Source: Streptococcus mitis SK579 (GTDB lineage: Bacteria > Bacillota > Bacilli > Lactobacillales > Streptococcaceae). From it: 64,000 nt of DNA. The position numbers were made by a program, and so were the translations under genes. The notes beneath the pieces are model-generated. The model was not told the origin of the DNA. It saw only the letters and a list, made by a program, of their open reading frames with translations, and did no database searches. Shown here one piece after another: positions 54,324 to 63,994 of this stretch. Within the stretch, counting starts at the first letter, position 1. The number at the start of each line of letters is the position of its first letter. The stretch spans positions 1-64,000 of the forward strand of contig NZ_AJJL01000076.1 of assembly GCF_000257905.1 (NCBI RefSeq), written 5' to 3'.

Positions 54324-55259
54324 ATGATCGAGTTTGAAAAACCAAATATAACAAAAATTGATGAAAATAAAGATTATGGCAAGTTTGTAATCGAACCACT
54401 TGAACGTGGCTACGGTACAACTCTTGGTAACTCTCTTCGTCGTGTACTTCTAGCTTCTCTACCAGGAGCAGCTGTGACATCTATTAACATTGATGGTGTG
54501 TTACATGAGTTTGACACAGTTCCAGGTGTTCGTGAAGACGTGATGCAAATCATTCTGAACATTAAAGGAATTGCAGTGAAATCGTACGTTGAAGACGAAA
54601 AAATCATCGAACTGGATGTTGAAGGTCCTGCTGAAGTAACAGCTGGTGACATTTTGACAGATAGCGATATTGAAATTGTAAATCCAGATCATTATCTCTT
54701 TACAATCGGTGAAGGTTCTTCTCTAAAAGCGACTATGACTGTTAACAGTGGTCGTGGATATGTACCTGCAGATGAAAATAAAAAGGATAATGCACCAGTT
54801 GGGACACTTGCTGTAGATTCTATTTATACACCAGTTACCAAAGTCAACTATCAAGTTGAACCTGCTCGTGTAGGTAGCAATGATGGATTTGACAAACTAA
54901 CCCTTGAAATCTTGACAAATGGAACAATTATTCCAGAAGATGCTTTAGGGCTTTCAGCACGTATTTTGACAGAACATCTTGATTTGTTTACAAATCTTAC
55001 TGAGATTGCTAAGTCAACTGAAGTGATGAAAGAAGCTGATACTGAATCTGACGACCGTATTTTGGATCGTACGATTGAGGAACTGGACTTGTCTGTGCGT
55101 TCATACAACTGTTTGAAACGTGCCGGTATCAATACTGTGCATGATTTGACAGAAAAATCTGAAGCAGAGATGATGAAAGTACGAAATCTTGGACGCAAGA
55201 GTTTGGAAGAAGTGAAACTCAAACTCATTGATTTGGGTCTTGGATTAAAAGATAAATAA
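54324..55259 (+). CDS. rpoA: RNA polymerase alpha subunit
   Basis: 311 residues. The N-terminal dimerisation domain ([21 protein letters not shown]) is followed by a linker near 230 and the C-terminal domain with [25 protein letters not shown] and [15 protein letters not shown], the part contacted by Spx and UP elements. Core enzyme assembly subunit. AGAGGGAGTAACTAA precedes the start. Confidence 0.98.
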
Positions 55260-55270
55260 AGGAGGAATAC

Positions 55271-55657
55271 ATGGCTTACCGTAAACTAGGACGCACTAGC
55301 TCACAACGTAAAGCAATGCTTCGCGATTTGACAACTGACCTTTTGATCAACGAATCAATCGTGACAACTGAAGCTCGTGCTAAAGAAATCCGTAAAACTG
55401 TTGAAAAAATGATTACTCTAGGTAAACGTGGTGATTTACATGCACGTCGTCAAGCAGCTGCTTTCGTGCGTAATGAAATCGCATCTGAAAACTATGATGA
55501 AGCAACTGATAAGTACACTTCTACTACAGCACTTCAAAAATTGTTCTCAGAAATCGCACCTCGTTATGCTGAACGTAACGGTGGATACACTCGTATCCTT
55601 AAAACTGAACCACGTCGTGGTGATGCAGCGCCAATGGCGATCATCGAATTAGTATAA
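55271..55657 (+). CDS. rplQ: 50S ribosomal protein L17
   Basis: 128 residues ([50 protein letters not shown]). It is at the tunnel exit. Last gene of the cluster; AAGGAGGAATAC precedes it. Strong hairpins follow. Confidence 0.98.
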   Translation: MAYRKLGRTSSQRKAMLRDLTTDLLINESIVTTEARAKEIRKTVEKMITLGKRGDLHARRQAAAFVRNEIASENYDEATDKYTSTTALQKLFSEIAPRYAERNGGYTRILKTEPRRGDAAPMAIIELV

Positions 55658-55773
55658 AATCATCAATTTTGTTGAGTGTTATGATGATGGAGTCTTGTGC
55701 TCTTAGTCTAGCTCTGGTCTACCGCTAGGATTTCGGTCCTAGCGGGAACACTCATCATAAGTTGGGATAGTAG

Positions 55774-55830
55774 ACGCTTGTTTACGAAATTGTTTTTTTC
55801 TTAAGAACAACTTCGTAAGCAGGCGTTTTT
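55774..55830 (+). terminator. Ribosomal operon terminator
   Basis: A ~21-bp stem (55774-55794 with 55806-55826, a few G-T pairs) followed by five T residues. Upstream, CCGCTAGGA/TCCTAGCGG lies within TTATGATGA/TCATCATAA arms, forming another hairpin without a T run. Confidence 0.9.
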
Positions 55831-55853
55831 GAGTATTTTAGTTAGAATTATGC

Positions 55854-55859
55854 TATACT
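55854..55859 (+). promoter_or_regulatory. Promoter of ACT-UPF0210 operon
   Basis: TGCTATACT (hexamer 55854-55859, extended -10), about 60 bp before the ACT gene. Confidence 0.65.
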
Positions 55860-55921
55860 ATTTGAAAAGAATCCTGTTTAATGTTCAGGTTTCCTATTAA
55901 AAGAAGAATTGGAGTTTGCTT

Positions 55922-56188
55922 ATGAAAGCGATTATAACTGTTGTTGGTAAAGATAAATCTGGAATTGTTGCAGGTGTTTCTGGTAAAATTGCAGAATTAG
56001 GTTTGAATATCGATGATATCTCTCAAACTGTCTTGGATGAATATTTCACAATGATGGCTGTCGTCTCTAATGATGAAAAGCAAGATTTTACCTATCTTCG
56101 TAAAGAGTTTGAAGCCTTTGGGGAAACTTTGAATGTAAAAATCAATATTCAGAGTGCTGCCATTTTCGAAGCTATGTATAATATCTAG
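55922..56188 (+). CDS. ACT-domain protein (UPF0237)
   Basis: 88 residues from the ATG after GGAG. A single ACT domain (MKAIITVVGKDKSGIVAGVSGKIAELGLNIDDISQTVLDEYFTMMAVV), a typical small-molecule (amino-acid) sensor fold. It is nine bases upstream of the UPF0210 gene, a conserved pair across Gram-positives. The function is unknown. Confidence 0.9.
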   Translation: MKAIITVVGKDKSGIVAGVSGKIAELGLNIDDISQTVLDEYFTMMAVVSNDEKQDFTYLRKEFEAFGETLNVKINIQSAAIFEAMYNI

Positions 56189-56197
56189 GAGGTTATC

Positions 56198-57535
56198 ATG
56201 GATATTAGACAAGTTACTGAAACCATCGCCATGATTGAGGAGCAGAACTTCGATATCAGAACTATTACAATGGGAATTTCCCTTTTGGACTGTATTGATC
56301 CAGATATCAATCGGGCTGCGGAGAAAATTTATCAAAAGATTACGAGCAAGGCAGCTAATTTAGTGGCTGTTGGCGATGAGATTGCAGCTGAGTTGGGAAT
56401 TCCTATCGTTAATAAGCGTGTATCGGTGACTCCTATTTCTCTGATTGGAGCAGCGACAGATGCGACAGACTATGTGGTTCTGGCAAAAGCACTTGATAAG
56501 GCTGCGAAAGAGATTGGTGTGGACTTTATTGGTGGTTTTTCAGCCTTGGTACAAAAGGGTTATCAAAAGGGAGATGAGATTCTTATCAATTCTATTCCTC
56601 GCGCTTTGGCTGAAACGGACAAAGTCTGCTCTTCAGTCAATATCGGTTCAACCAAGTCTGGTATTAATATGACGGCTGTGGCAGATATGGGACGAGTTAT
56701 CAAGGAAACAGCAACTCTATCTGATATGGGGGCAGCTAAGTTGGTTGTATTCGCTAATGCTGTTGAGGACAATCCGTTTATGGCGGGTGCCTTCCACGGT
56801 GTTGGGGAAGCTGATGTTATCATCAATGTCGGAGTTTCTGGTCCTGGTGTGGTGAAACGTGCCTTGGAAAAAGTTCGTGGACAGAGCTTTGATGTAGTAG
56901 CAGAAACAGTCAAGAAGACTGCCTTCAAAATCACTCGTATCGGTCAATTGGTTGGTCAGATGGCTAGTGAAAGACTGGGTGTGGAGTTTGGTATTGTGGA
57001 CTTGAGTTTGGCGCCAACTCCTGCGGTTGGAGATTCTGTTGCACGTGTCCTTGAGGAAATGGGGCTAGAAACAGTTGGAACACACGGGACGACGGCTGCC
57101 TTGGCTCTCTTGAATGACCAAGTTAAGAAGGGTGGAGTGATGGCCTGCAACCAAGTTGGTGGTTTGTCTGGAGCCTTTATCCCTGTTTCAGAAGATGAAG
57201 GAATGATTGCTGCAGTGCAAAATGGCTCTCTTAATTTGGAAAAACTAGAAGCTATGACGGCTATCTGTTCCGTTGGTTTGGATATGATTGCTATCCCAGA
57301 AGATACACCTGCTGAAACCATTGCGGCTATGATTGCAGATGAAGCTGCAATTGGTGTCATTAACATGAAAACAACAGCTGTTCGTATCATTCCAAAAGGA
57401 AAAGAAGGTGATATGATTGAGTTTGGAGGCTTACTAGGAACTGCGCCTGTTATGAAGGTCAATGGGGCTTCATCTGTTGATTTCATCTCTCGTGGAGGAC
57501 AAATCCCAGCGCCAATTCATAGTTTTAAAAATTAA
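56198..57535 (+). CDS. UPF0210/PFL family protein (DUF711)
   Basis: 445 residues matching the UPF0210 family, with structural similarity to pyruvate-formate-lyase-like barrels but no glycyl-radical motif at the C-terminus (it ends [12 protein letters not shown]). Segments [28 protein letters not shown] and [16 protein letters not shown] are conserved. It is paired with the ACT protein, which may sense a ligand for it. The biochemical role is unknown. Confidence 0.9.
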   Translation: MDIRQVTETIAMIEEQNFDIRTITMGISLLDCIDPDINRAAEKIYQKITSKAANLVAVGDEIAAELGIPIVNKRVSVTPISLIGAATDATDYVVLAKALDKAAKEIGVDFIGGFSALVQKGYQKGDEILINSIPRALAETDKVCSSVNIGSTKSGINMTAVADMGRVIKETATLSDMGAAKLVVFANAVEDNPFMAGAFHGVGEADVIINVGVSGPGVVKRALEKVRGQSFDVVAETVKKTAFKITRIGQLVGQMASERLGVEFGIVDLSLAPTPAVGDSVARVLEEMGLETVGTHGTTAALALLNDQVKKGGVMACNQVGGLSGAFIPVSEDEGMIAAVQNGSLNLEKLEAMTAICSVGLDMIAIPEDTPAETIAAMIADEAAIGVINMKTTAVRIIPKGKEGDMIEFGGLLGTAPVMKVNGASSVDFISRGGQIPAPIHSFKN

Positions 57536-57550
57536 GAGATTAGGAAAAAT

Positions 57551-57588
57551 TTTAAGTTCTATTTAAGTTTAGGTGTGTATACTATAAT
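57551..57588 (+). promoter_or_regulatory. CiaR box and csRNA promoter
   Basis: TTTAAG (57551-57556), 5 bp, TTTAAG (57562-57567) is an exact CiaR direct repeat. TATACT (57578-57583) or TATAAT (57583-57588) follows as -10 box. Confidence 0.9.
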
Positions 57589-57591
57589 CAT

Positions 57592-57741
57592 TAAATAAAG
57601 ACCTCCTAATATTATTTGAAACAGATAACTCTGATTTAGTTTGAATTTGATTTTCATCTAATATCTTTATTTAATAGAACTCCTAAACTTTTTCATAATA
57701 ATCTCCTGCAAAAGTCGCCTGTCTGGGTGGCTTTTGTTTTA
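57592..57741 (+). ncRNA. ccnC: CiaR-dependent small RNA (csRNA3/ccnC-like)
   Basis: About 150 nt from a CiaR-controlled promoter to a strong terminator (AAAAGTCGCC pairs with GGTGGCTTTT, then GTTTT, ending near 57740). The 5' part contains CCTCC and ACTCCT-type single-stranded tracts that can pair with ribosome sites, as known for csRNAs that repress comC and other mRNAs. The position between the UPF0210 gene and gpmB matches csRNA3 (ccnC) as I recall it. It acts in the CiaRH regulon, lowering competence. Confidence 0.8.
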
Positions 57742-57779
57742 TCATCCATGATATAATAGAAGCAAACGGAGGACGGAAA

Positions 57780-58472
57780 ATGGTAAAAGTACGATTGTAT
57801 TTGGTACGTCATGGCAAGACTATGTTTAACACGATTGGTCGCGCTCAAGGTTGGAGCGATACTCCCTTAACAGCTGAAGGTGAACGAGGGATTCAAGAAT
57901 TAGGAATCGGTTTGAGAGAATCTGGTTTGCAGTTTGATCGAGCTTATTCGAGTGATTCTGGTCGCACCATTCAGACAATGGGAATTATCCTTGAAGAACT
58001 TAATCTGCAGGGAAAAATCCCTTATCGCATGGACAAGCGTATCAGAGAATGGTGTTTTGGTAGTTTTGATGGAGCCTACGATGGTGATCTTTTCATGGGT
58101 ATTATTCCTCGTATCTTTAATGTGAACCATGTTCATCAATTGTCTTATGCTGAACTGGCTGAGGGCTTGGTAGAGGTTGATACAGCTGGTTGGGCTGAAG
58201 GCTGGGAAAAACTCAGTGGCCGAATCAAGGAAGGTTTTGAAACGATTGCCAAAGAAATGGAAGAACAAGGTGGAGGCAACGCCCTCGTTGTCAGCCACGG
58301 AATGACCATTGGGACCATTGTTTATCTGATTAATGGTATGCATCCGCATGGTCTAGATAATGGCAGCGTGACGATCCTTGAATATGAGGACGGCCAGTTT
58401 AGCGTTGAGGTTGTCGGCGACCGTAGTTACCGAGAACTAGGATGTGAGAAGATGGAAGAGACAAATAGTTAA
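57780..58472 (+). CDS. gpmB: Histidine phosphatase family protein (GpmB-like)
   Basis: 230 residues with the catalytic RHG motif (R10-H11-G12 in LYLVRHGKTMFN), GRAQGWSDTPLT and the second His in VVSHGMTIG. It is annotated as phosphoglycerate mutase GpmB, but the family includes varied phosphatases, so the substrate is uncertain. AACGGAGGACGGAAA precedes the ATG. A terminator follows. Confidence 0.85.
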   Translation: MVKVRLYLVRHGKTMFNTIGRAQGWSDTPLTAEGERGIQELGIGLRESGLQFDRAYSSDSGRTIQTMGIILEELNLQGKIPYRMDKRIREWCFGSFDGAYDGDLFMGIIPRIFNVNHVHQLSYAELAEGLVEVDTAGWAEGWEKLSGRIKEGFETIAKEMEEQGGGNALVVSHGMTIGTIVYLINGMHPHGLDNGSVTILEYEDGQFSVEVVGDRSYRELGCEKMEETNS

Positions 58473-58478
58473 TAGAAG

Positions 58479-58506
58479 TTAGCTCCAAATGGGGGCTAAT
58501 TTTTTA
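58479..58506 (+). terminator. gpmB terminator
   Basis: TTAGCTCC pairs with GGGGCTAA (one G-T), followed by six T residues. Confidence 0.85.
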
Positions 58507-58598
58507 TACTGCTAAATAAGCTGGATTTGAGATTTAGTCTTTCTTTTCATACAAGCCCAAAAGAACATTTCTCGTCTTTCAAATTCCCTCAAAAATGG

Positions 58599-58604
58599 TA
58601 TAAT
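58599..58604 (+). promoter_or_regulatory. leuS promoter
   Basis: TGGTATAAT (hexamer 58599-58604, extended -10). Only about 28 bases remain to the start codon, so no room for a T-box leader. Confidence 0.7.
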
Positions 58605-58632
58605 AGTAACATCACAAAATTGGAGAGAGACC

Positions 58633-61134
58633 ATGAGTTTTTACAATCATAAAGAAATTGAGCCTAAGTGGCAGGGCTACTGGGCAGAACATCATACATT
58701 TAAGACAGGAACAGATGCATCAAAACCTAAGTTTTATGCGCTTGACATGTTCCCTTATCCATCTGGAGCGGGTCTGCACGTAGGACATCCAGAAGGTTAT
58801 ACTGCAACGGATATCCTCAGCCGTTACAAACGTGCGCAAGGCTACAATGTCCTTCACCCAATGGGTTGGGATGCCTTTGGTTTGCCTGCAGAGCAATACG
58901 CCATGGATACGGGTAATGACCCAGCAGAATTTACAGCGGAGAACATTGCCAACTTCAAACGCCAAATCAATGCGCTTGGATTTTCTTATGACTGGGATCG
59001 TGAAGTCAATACAACAGATCCAAACTACTACAAGTGGACTCAGTGGATTTTCACTAAGCTTTACGAAAAAGGCTTGGCCTATGAAGCGGAAGTACCAGTA
59101 AACTGGGTTGAGGAATTGGGAACAGCCATCGCCAACGAAGAAGTTCTTCCTGACGGAACATCTGAGCGTGGAGGTTATCCAGTTGTCCGCAAACCAATGC
59201 GCCAATGGATGCTCAAAATCACGGCCTACGCAGAGCGCTTGCTCAATGACTTGGATGACCTGGACTGGCCAGAGTCTATCAAGGACATGCAGCGCAACTG
59301 GATTGGTAAATCTACTGGTGCTAATGTAACTTTTAAAGTTAAGGGAACAGACAAGGAATTTACAGTCTTTACCACTCGTCCTGACACCCTTTTCGGTGCG
59401 ACTTTCACTGTTTTGGCTCCTGAACATGACTTGGTTGACGCTATCACAAGCCCAGAGCAAGCAGAGGCAGTAGCAGACTACAAACATCAAGCCAGCCTCA
59501 AATCAGACTTGGCTCGTACTGACCTTGCCAAAGAAAAAACTGGAGTCTGGACAGGTGCTTATGCCATCAACCCTGTAAATGGTAAGGAAATCCCAATCTG
59601 GATTGCGGATTATGTCCTTGCAAGTTATGGAACAGGTGCCGTTATGGCTGTTCCAGCCCATGACCAACGTGACTGGGAATTTGCCAAACAATTTGCCCTT
59701 CCAATCGTAGAAGTCCTTGAAGGTGGAAATGTAGCAGAAGCTGCCTACACAGAGGATGGTCTTCATGTTAATTCAGACTTCCTAGATGGACTCAACAAAG
59801 AAGACGCTATTGCCAAGATTGTAACTTGGTTGGAAGAAAAAGGCTGTGGACAAGAGAAGGTTACCTACCGTCTCCGCGACTGGCTCTTTAGCCGTCAACG
59901 TTACTGGGGTGAGCCAATTCCTATCATTCATTGGGAAGACGGAACTTCAACAGCTGTCCCTGAAAGTGAATTGCCACTTGTCTTGCCTGTAACCAAGGAC
60001 ATCCGCCCTTCAGGTACTGGGGAAAGCCCATTGGCTAACTTGACAGACTGGCTTGAAGTGACTCGTGAAGATGGTGTCAAGGGTCGTCGTGAAACCAACA
60101 CCATGCCACAATGGGCAGGTTCAAGCTGGTACTACCTCCGCTATATTGATCCACACAATACTGAGAAATTGGCTGATGAGGACCTCCTCAAACAATGGTT
60201 GCCAGTAGATATCTACGTGGGTGGTGCAGAGCATGCCGTTCTTCACTTGCTTTACGCTCGTTTCTGGCATAAATTCCTCTATGACTTAGGTGTCGTTCCA
60301 ACTAAAGAACCATTCCAAAAACTCTTTAACCAAGGGATGATTTTGGGAACCAGCTACCGTGACCACCGTGGGGCTCTTGTGGCAACTGACAAGGTTGAAA
60401 AACGTGACGGTTCCTTCTTCCATGTGGAAACAGGAGAAGAGTTGGAGCAAGCGCCAGCTAAGATGTCTAAATCCCTCAAGAACGTTGTTAACCCAGACGA
60501 TGTGGTGGAGCAATACGGTGCCGATACCCTTCGTGTCTATGAAATGTTCATGGGGCCACTTGATGCTTCAATTGCTTGGTCAGAAGAAGGTCTGGAAGGA
60601 AGCCGTAAATTCTTGGATCGTGTTTACCGTTTGATTACAAGTAAAGAAATCCTTGCGGAAAACAATGGCGCTCTTGACAAAGTTTACAACGAAACCGTTA
60701 AAGCTGTCACAGAGCAAATCGAATCCCTCAAATTCAACACAGCCATTGCCCAACTTATGGTCTTTGTCAATGCGGCTAACAAGGAAGACAAGCTTTATGC
60801 AGACTACGCCAAAGGCTTTATCCAATTAATCGCCCCATTTGCGCCTCACTTGGCAGAAGAACTCTGGCAAACAGTCGCAACAACGGGTGAGTCTATCTCT
60901 TATGTAGCTTGGCCAACATGGGATGAAAGTAAATTGGTTGAAGATGAAATCGAAATCGTCGTCCAAATCAAAGGAAAAGTCCGTGCTAAACTCATGGTCG
61001 CTAAAGACCTATCACGCGAAGAATTACAAGAAATTGCTCTCGCTGACGAAAAAGTCAAAGCAGAAATTGACGGTAAGGAAATCGTGAAAGTGATTAGTGT
61101 ACCAAATAAATTGGTTAATATTGTTGTGAAATAA
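58633..61134 (+). CDS. leuS: Leucyl-tRNA synthetase
   Basis: 833 residues, class Ia. HIGH-type motif H49-V-G-H52, the editing domain in about 220-410 ([35 protein letters not shown]), KMSKS starting at K610, anticodon-binding domain and C-terminal domain. It charges tRNA-Leu. TTGGAGAGAGACC precedes the start. The last codons (KLVNIVVK) are repeated 84 bp downstream, suggesting a local duplication at the 3' end. Confidence 0.97.
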   Translation: MSFYNHKEIEPKWQGYWAEHHTFKTGTDASKPKFYALDMFPYPSGAGLHVGHPEGYTATDILSRYKRAQGYNVLHPMGWDAFGLPAEQYAMDTGNDPAEFTAENIANFKRQINALGFSYDWDREVNTTDPNYYKWTQWIFTKLYEKGLAYEAEVPVNWVEELGTAIANEEVLPDGTSERGGYPVVRKPMRQWMLKITAYAERLLNDLDDLDWPESIKDMQRNWIGKSTGANVTFKVKGTDKEFTVFTTRPDTLFGATFTVLAPEHDLVDAITSPEQAEAVADYKHQASLKSDLARTDLAKEKTGVWTGAYAINPVNGKEIPIWIADYVLASYGTGAVMAVPAHDQRDWEFAKQFALPIVEVLEGGNVAEAAYTEDGLHVNSDFLDGLNKEDAIAKIVTWLEEKGCGQEKVTYRLRDWLFSRQRYWGEPIPIIHWEDGTSTAVPESELPLVLPVTKDIRPSGTGESPLANLTDWLEVTREDGVKGRRETNTMPQWAGSSWYYLRYIDPHNTEKLADEDLLKQWLPVDIYVGGAEHAVLHLLYARFWHKFLYDLGVVPTKEPFQKLFNQGMILGTSYRDHRGALVATDKVEKRDGSFFHVETGEELEQAPAKMSKSLKNVVNPDDVVEQYGADTLRVYEMFMGPLDASIAWSEEGLEGSRKFLDRVYRLITSKEILAENNGALDKVYNETVKAVTEQIESLKFNTAIAQLMVFVNAANKEDKLYADYAKGFIQLIAPFAPHLAEELWQTVATTGESISYVAWPTWDESKLVEDEIEIVVQIKGKVRAKLMVAKDLSREELQEIALADEKVKAEIDGKEIVKVISVPNKLVNIVVK

Positions 61135-61218
61135 CCAATTTATTTACTCATTTGCAACCTCAAACAGTTCCTCAAACTGTTTGAGCCAACTAAACTCGTT
61201 AATATCGTTGTGAAATAA
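61108..61218 (+). repeat. Duplicated leuS 3' end flanking a short hairpin element
   Basis: 27-bp imperfect direct repeats at 61108-61134 (leuS end, stop included) and 61192-61218 both encode KLVNIVVK and a stop. Between them lies a hairpin, CTCAAACAGTT/AACTGTTTGAG. The pattern suggests insertion of a small element, or recombination, at the leuS stop. Confidence 0.7.
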
Positions 61219-61224
61219 GATAGG

Positions 61225-61256
61225 AATCCTTCAGAGTAGAATCTGGAGGATTTTTG
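61225..61256 (+). terminator. leuS terminator
   Basis: AATCCTTCAGA pairs with TCTGGAGGATT (one G-T), followed by a T run. It lies beyond the duplicated leuS end. Confidence 0.85.
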
Positions 61257-61288
61257 AATGAAAAATATAATTCTGTTTCCATCATCTC

Positions 61289-61357
61289 ACCACTTAACCT
61301 CTCATTTTAACCACTTATCTCAAAAGTCGATTTTTCTTTCATTCTTTTTGTTAAACT
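61289..61357 (+). promoter_or_regulatory. LytTR operator and promoter of second LytTR system
   Basis: ACCACTTA occurs at 61289-61296 and 61310-61317 (21-bp period). TAAACT (61352-61357, extended by TGT) begins 35 bp after the proximal repeat; the -35 region is poor, as for an activator-dependent promoter. The same motif and spacing appear before the first LytTR system. Confidence 0.65.
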
Positions 61358-61382
61358 AGTGAGGTAAAGAGGAGGGGAAAAT

Positions 61383-62249
61383 ATGATTTTACAAGCTAAA
61401 TATTTGACTAAACGGTACGGCGATTATATGGCTGTTGACGATATTCAGTTAGAGTTTGAAAAAGGGAGTTTTAATGCTATTTTGGGTCCCAATGGTGCAG
61501 GGAAATCAACCACTATTTCCATGTTAATCGGTTTGAAAAAGCCGACACAAGGTCAGATTCGATATGCACCAAATACGAAAATCGGAGTTGTTTTTCAAGC
61601 TAGTGTATTGGATGAGATGTTGACAGTTAGAGAAAATCTTACGATTCGTGCTCAACAGTATAAGGAGATTGCAGCAAGTCGTGTGGATGATTTGATCCAT
61701 CAACTGGGTTTAACTGCTTTCCAGAAGCAACTATATGGGACTTTGTCAGGTGGGCAAAAACGTAGGGTTGATATTGCGCGTGCTCTTCTTTCACAGCCAG
61801 ATATTCTTTTCTTAGATGAACCAACGACAGGTCTAGATATTCAGACTCGCAAAGCCATTTGGGATTTACTGTATCGGCTACAAAAGGATGAAGGGATGAC
61901 TATTATCTTAACAACTCATTATCTGGATGAAGCGAATGAAGCGGATCAGATTTATATCGTTGATCATGGGAAAGTGATTGCGCAAGGTTCTGCGACGGCT
62001 ATTAAAAGTCAGTATGCATCTAATATTCTAAAAATTCGTTTTAAAGAAATGAAGGATTTAGAAAAGTTGCTACAGACTGGAATGACAGTAAAGGAAGAAA
62101 ATGAGTTGGAATATCTTTTTTATCCAAGGTCGTCACTGGAAGCTATTGAATATTTGGAAAAAGTTCGAGAAGAAATTGATTCTTTTGAGTTTCGTCCAGG
62201 TACCATGGATGATGCCTTTATTGCACTTACAGGAAGAGAGGTTCGCTAA
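61383..62249 (+). CDS. ABC transporter ATPase (ABC-2 exporter type)
   Basis: 288 residues. Walker A GPNGAGKST (near 37-45), signature LSGGQKRR, Walker [14 protein letters not shown]-loop TTHY, and a C-terminal ~80-residue domain typical of drug/bacteriocin-export ATPases. It overlaps the permease start by one base. The LytTR-DUF3021 pair follows in the same operon, suggesting export of, or protection from, a peptide or antibiotic. The substrate is unknown. Confidence 0.88.
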   Translation: MILQAKYLTKRYGDYMAVDDIQLEFEKGSFNAILGPNGAGKSTTISMLIGLKKPTQGQIRYAPNTKIGVVFQASVLDEMLTVRENLTIRAQQYKEIAASRVDDLIHQLGLTAFQKQLYGTLSGGQKRRVDIARALLSQPDILFLDEPTTGLDIQTRKAIWDLLYRLQKDEGMTIILTTHYLDEANEADQIYIVDHGKVIAQGSATAIKSQYASNILKIRFKEMKDLEKLLQTGMTVKEENELEYLFYPRSSLEAIEYLEKVREEIDSFEFRPGTMDDAFIALTGREVR

Positions 62250-63091
62250 TGTTAGCTTTATTGAAACGGAATTTTATCTTATATTTTCGTAATCGTTCAG
62301 GAGTATTTTTCTCATTATTGGGGGCATTGATTTCCTTCCTCCTTTATATCATTTTTTTGCAGAAGAACTTGACGGATGCTTGGCCCCAACTCCCTGATAA
62401 TACGAACCTTTTAAATAACTGGCTGATGAGTGGGACCTTGGCTGTGACTGGGATTACAACCAGTTTTACGGCTCTTACACAAATGGTACAGGATCGTGAA
62501 AATCAAATGGATCAAGATCTCTTCTTGACAGATTTAGGTATCTGGGGTTTACAGGTGTCCTATCTAATCAGTAGTATTGCCATTTCTTTTGTCATGCAGG
62601 TGTTTATGTTTGCTGTTATGGGGCTTTATTTTAAAGAGAGTCCAGTTATCAGTCATTTACCGGAAATTGCTTTGATTATGTTGTTAAGTAGTCTGCTTTC
62701 AAATTTGATAAATATTCTCTTGATTTATCGTTTTCAATCTGTAGATAGTCTTGGCAAACTGGCAACTATAGTGGGAACTGCTTCTGGATTTTTAGTAGGA
62801 ACTTATGTTCCTATTGGAGTTTTACCTGATTTTGCACAGATTATCATGAAGTGTACCCCTGCAACTTATATTGCTTCTCTTTATCGACAAATTTTAATGA
62901 AAGAACCATTAGAGACCGCATTTACAGGAAATAGCAGATTGTTAAAGGAATTTCAAGAAAAAATGGGAATCCAAATCAACTGGCAAGAACTATTGACAAA
63001 GGAAGAGACATACTTTATAGTGGTTATTATCAGTCTCGTCGCTATTCTTCTTTGGCTTTTATTTGTTAAAGTATTTAGCAAGAGAAAATAA
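62249..63091 (+). CDS. ABC-2 type transporter permease
   Basis: 280 residues with six membrane helices and the ABC-2 pattern: a first helix (FRNRSGVFFSLLGALISFLLYIIF), a middle segment GTASGFLVGTYVPIGVLPDFAQIIMKCTPATYIASLYRQIL, and a final helix with a basic tail. It forms the membrane channel with the adjacent ATPase. It starts at the last base of the ATPase gene. The substrate is unknown. Confidence 0.85.
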   Translation: MLALLKRNFILYFRNRSGVFFSLLGALISFLLYIIFLQKNLTDAWPQLPDNTNLLNNWLMSGTLAVTGITTSFTALTQMVQDRENQMDQDLFLTDLGIWGLQVSYLISSIAISFVMQVFMFAVMGLYFKESPVISHLPEIALIMLLSSLLSNLINILLIYRFQSVDSLGKLATIVGTASGFLVGTYVPIGVLPDFAQIIMKCTPATYIASLYRQILMKEPLETAFTGNSRLLKEFQEKMGIQINWQELLTKEETYFIVVIISLVAILLWLLFVKVFSKRK

Positions 63092-63109
63092 AAGTATATT
63101 GGAGAGAAA

Positions 63110-63565
63110 ATGAAGATTCGTTTTGAAATGAAGGCAGAGTTTTCAGAAAAGGACCCACATATTGTAATTCAGGCAGCTCAGTTAACCGACCAAGCAAGGG
63201 AAGTCATGGAGTATTTAGAACAATTTTCAACGACCAATCAGGTGGTCATTCCTATTCGAACGGATGATCATCTGGTTATGGTGAAAATTGAGGATCTTAT
63301 TCTAGCTGATATTGACAAGAATTTATTAACCATTTATACGGTAGATGGGATTTATAAAACTAAGGAAACATTGACAAACTTTCAGAATCGGATTAACCGA
63401 CGTAATTTTATACAGATATCACGACATTCAATTATAAACATTGACCATTTAGAGTCATTATCGGATAGTTTTTCAGGGAACATGATGGCTAAAATGACTC
63501 GGGGTATCAAATCTAGTGTGAGTAGGAAATACGTTAAGTCCTTAATGAATTATCTAGGTTTATAG
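63110..63565 (+). CDS. LytTR DNA-binding regulator, second copy
   Basis: 151 residues with a LytTR domain (VVIPIRTDDHLVMVKIEDLILADIDKNLLTIYT; NFIQISRHSIINIDHLESL) and no receiver. It resembles the regulator at 15146-15586, including the NFIQIS-x-x-x-IINID core, so the two are paralogues. GGAGAGAAA precedes the ATG. Together with the DUF3021 gene nine bases downstream it forms a LytTR regulatory system, probably controlling the upstream ABC genes through the CCACTTA repeats. Confidence 0.85.
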   Translation: MKIRFEMKAEFSEKDPHIVIQAAQLTDQAREVMEYLEQFSTTNQVVIPIRTDDHLVMVKIEDLILADIDKNLLTIYTVDGIYKTKETLTNFQNRINRRNFIQISRHSIINIDHLESLSDSFSGNMMAKMTRGIKSSVSRKYVKSLMNYLGL

Positions 63566-63574
63566 GAGAAAATC

Positions 63575-63994
63575 ATGAAACGATTAATTGATTATTTTGT
63601 ATCGGGAATGCGTACGGCTTCCTTCTTTTATTTGAGTATGATGTTATTAGCTCAGTTTTATCCAGGTATTACCTATCCTGAACCAATGATAAAAAATATT
63701 CTAGGTCTGTTTTTAATGGGTGGAATTATGGGGGTATTGACTTTAATACTTGAAAAGCTAGAGTTTCTTGTTTTTAGTATACGTGTAGGAGTTCATTTAT
63801 TAGTGACAGCAACTATTTTAGTATTGACCTCTCTATTTTTTGGTTGGGGTTCAGCCTTGTGGAGTCCCTTGCTTTGGTTCTTTTTCTTGTTAATTTATGG
63901 ATTGATATGGTTGTATCAAATCTGGCAAACTCACAAACTCACCCAACGAATTAATCAAGCCTTAGAGGATAAAAGACAGAAAACGGGTTACTAA
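63575..63994 (+). CDS. DUF3021 membrane protein, second copy
   Basis: 139 residues, four helices (first at about 12-30), basic C-terminal tail (QTHKLTQRINQALEDKRQK). It belongs to DUF3021, the predicted membrane inhibitor of the LytTR regulator just upstream. AGGAGAAAATC precedes the ATG. The gene is complete and ends six bases before the window edge; whether the operon continues is not visible. Confidence 0.8.
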   Translation: MKRLIDYFVSGMRTASFFYLSMMLLAQFYPGITYPEPMIKNILGLFLMGGIMGVLTLILEKLEFLVFSIRVGVHLLVTATILVLTSLFFGWGSALWSPLLWFFFLLIYGLIWLYQIWQTHKLTQRINQALEDKRQKTGY

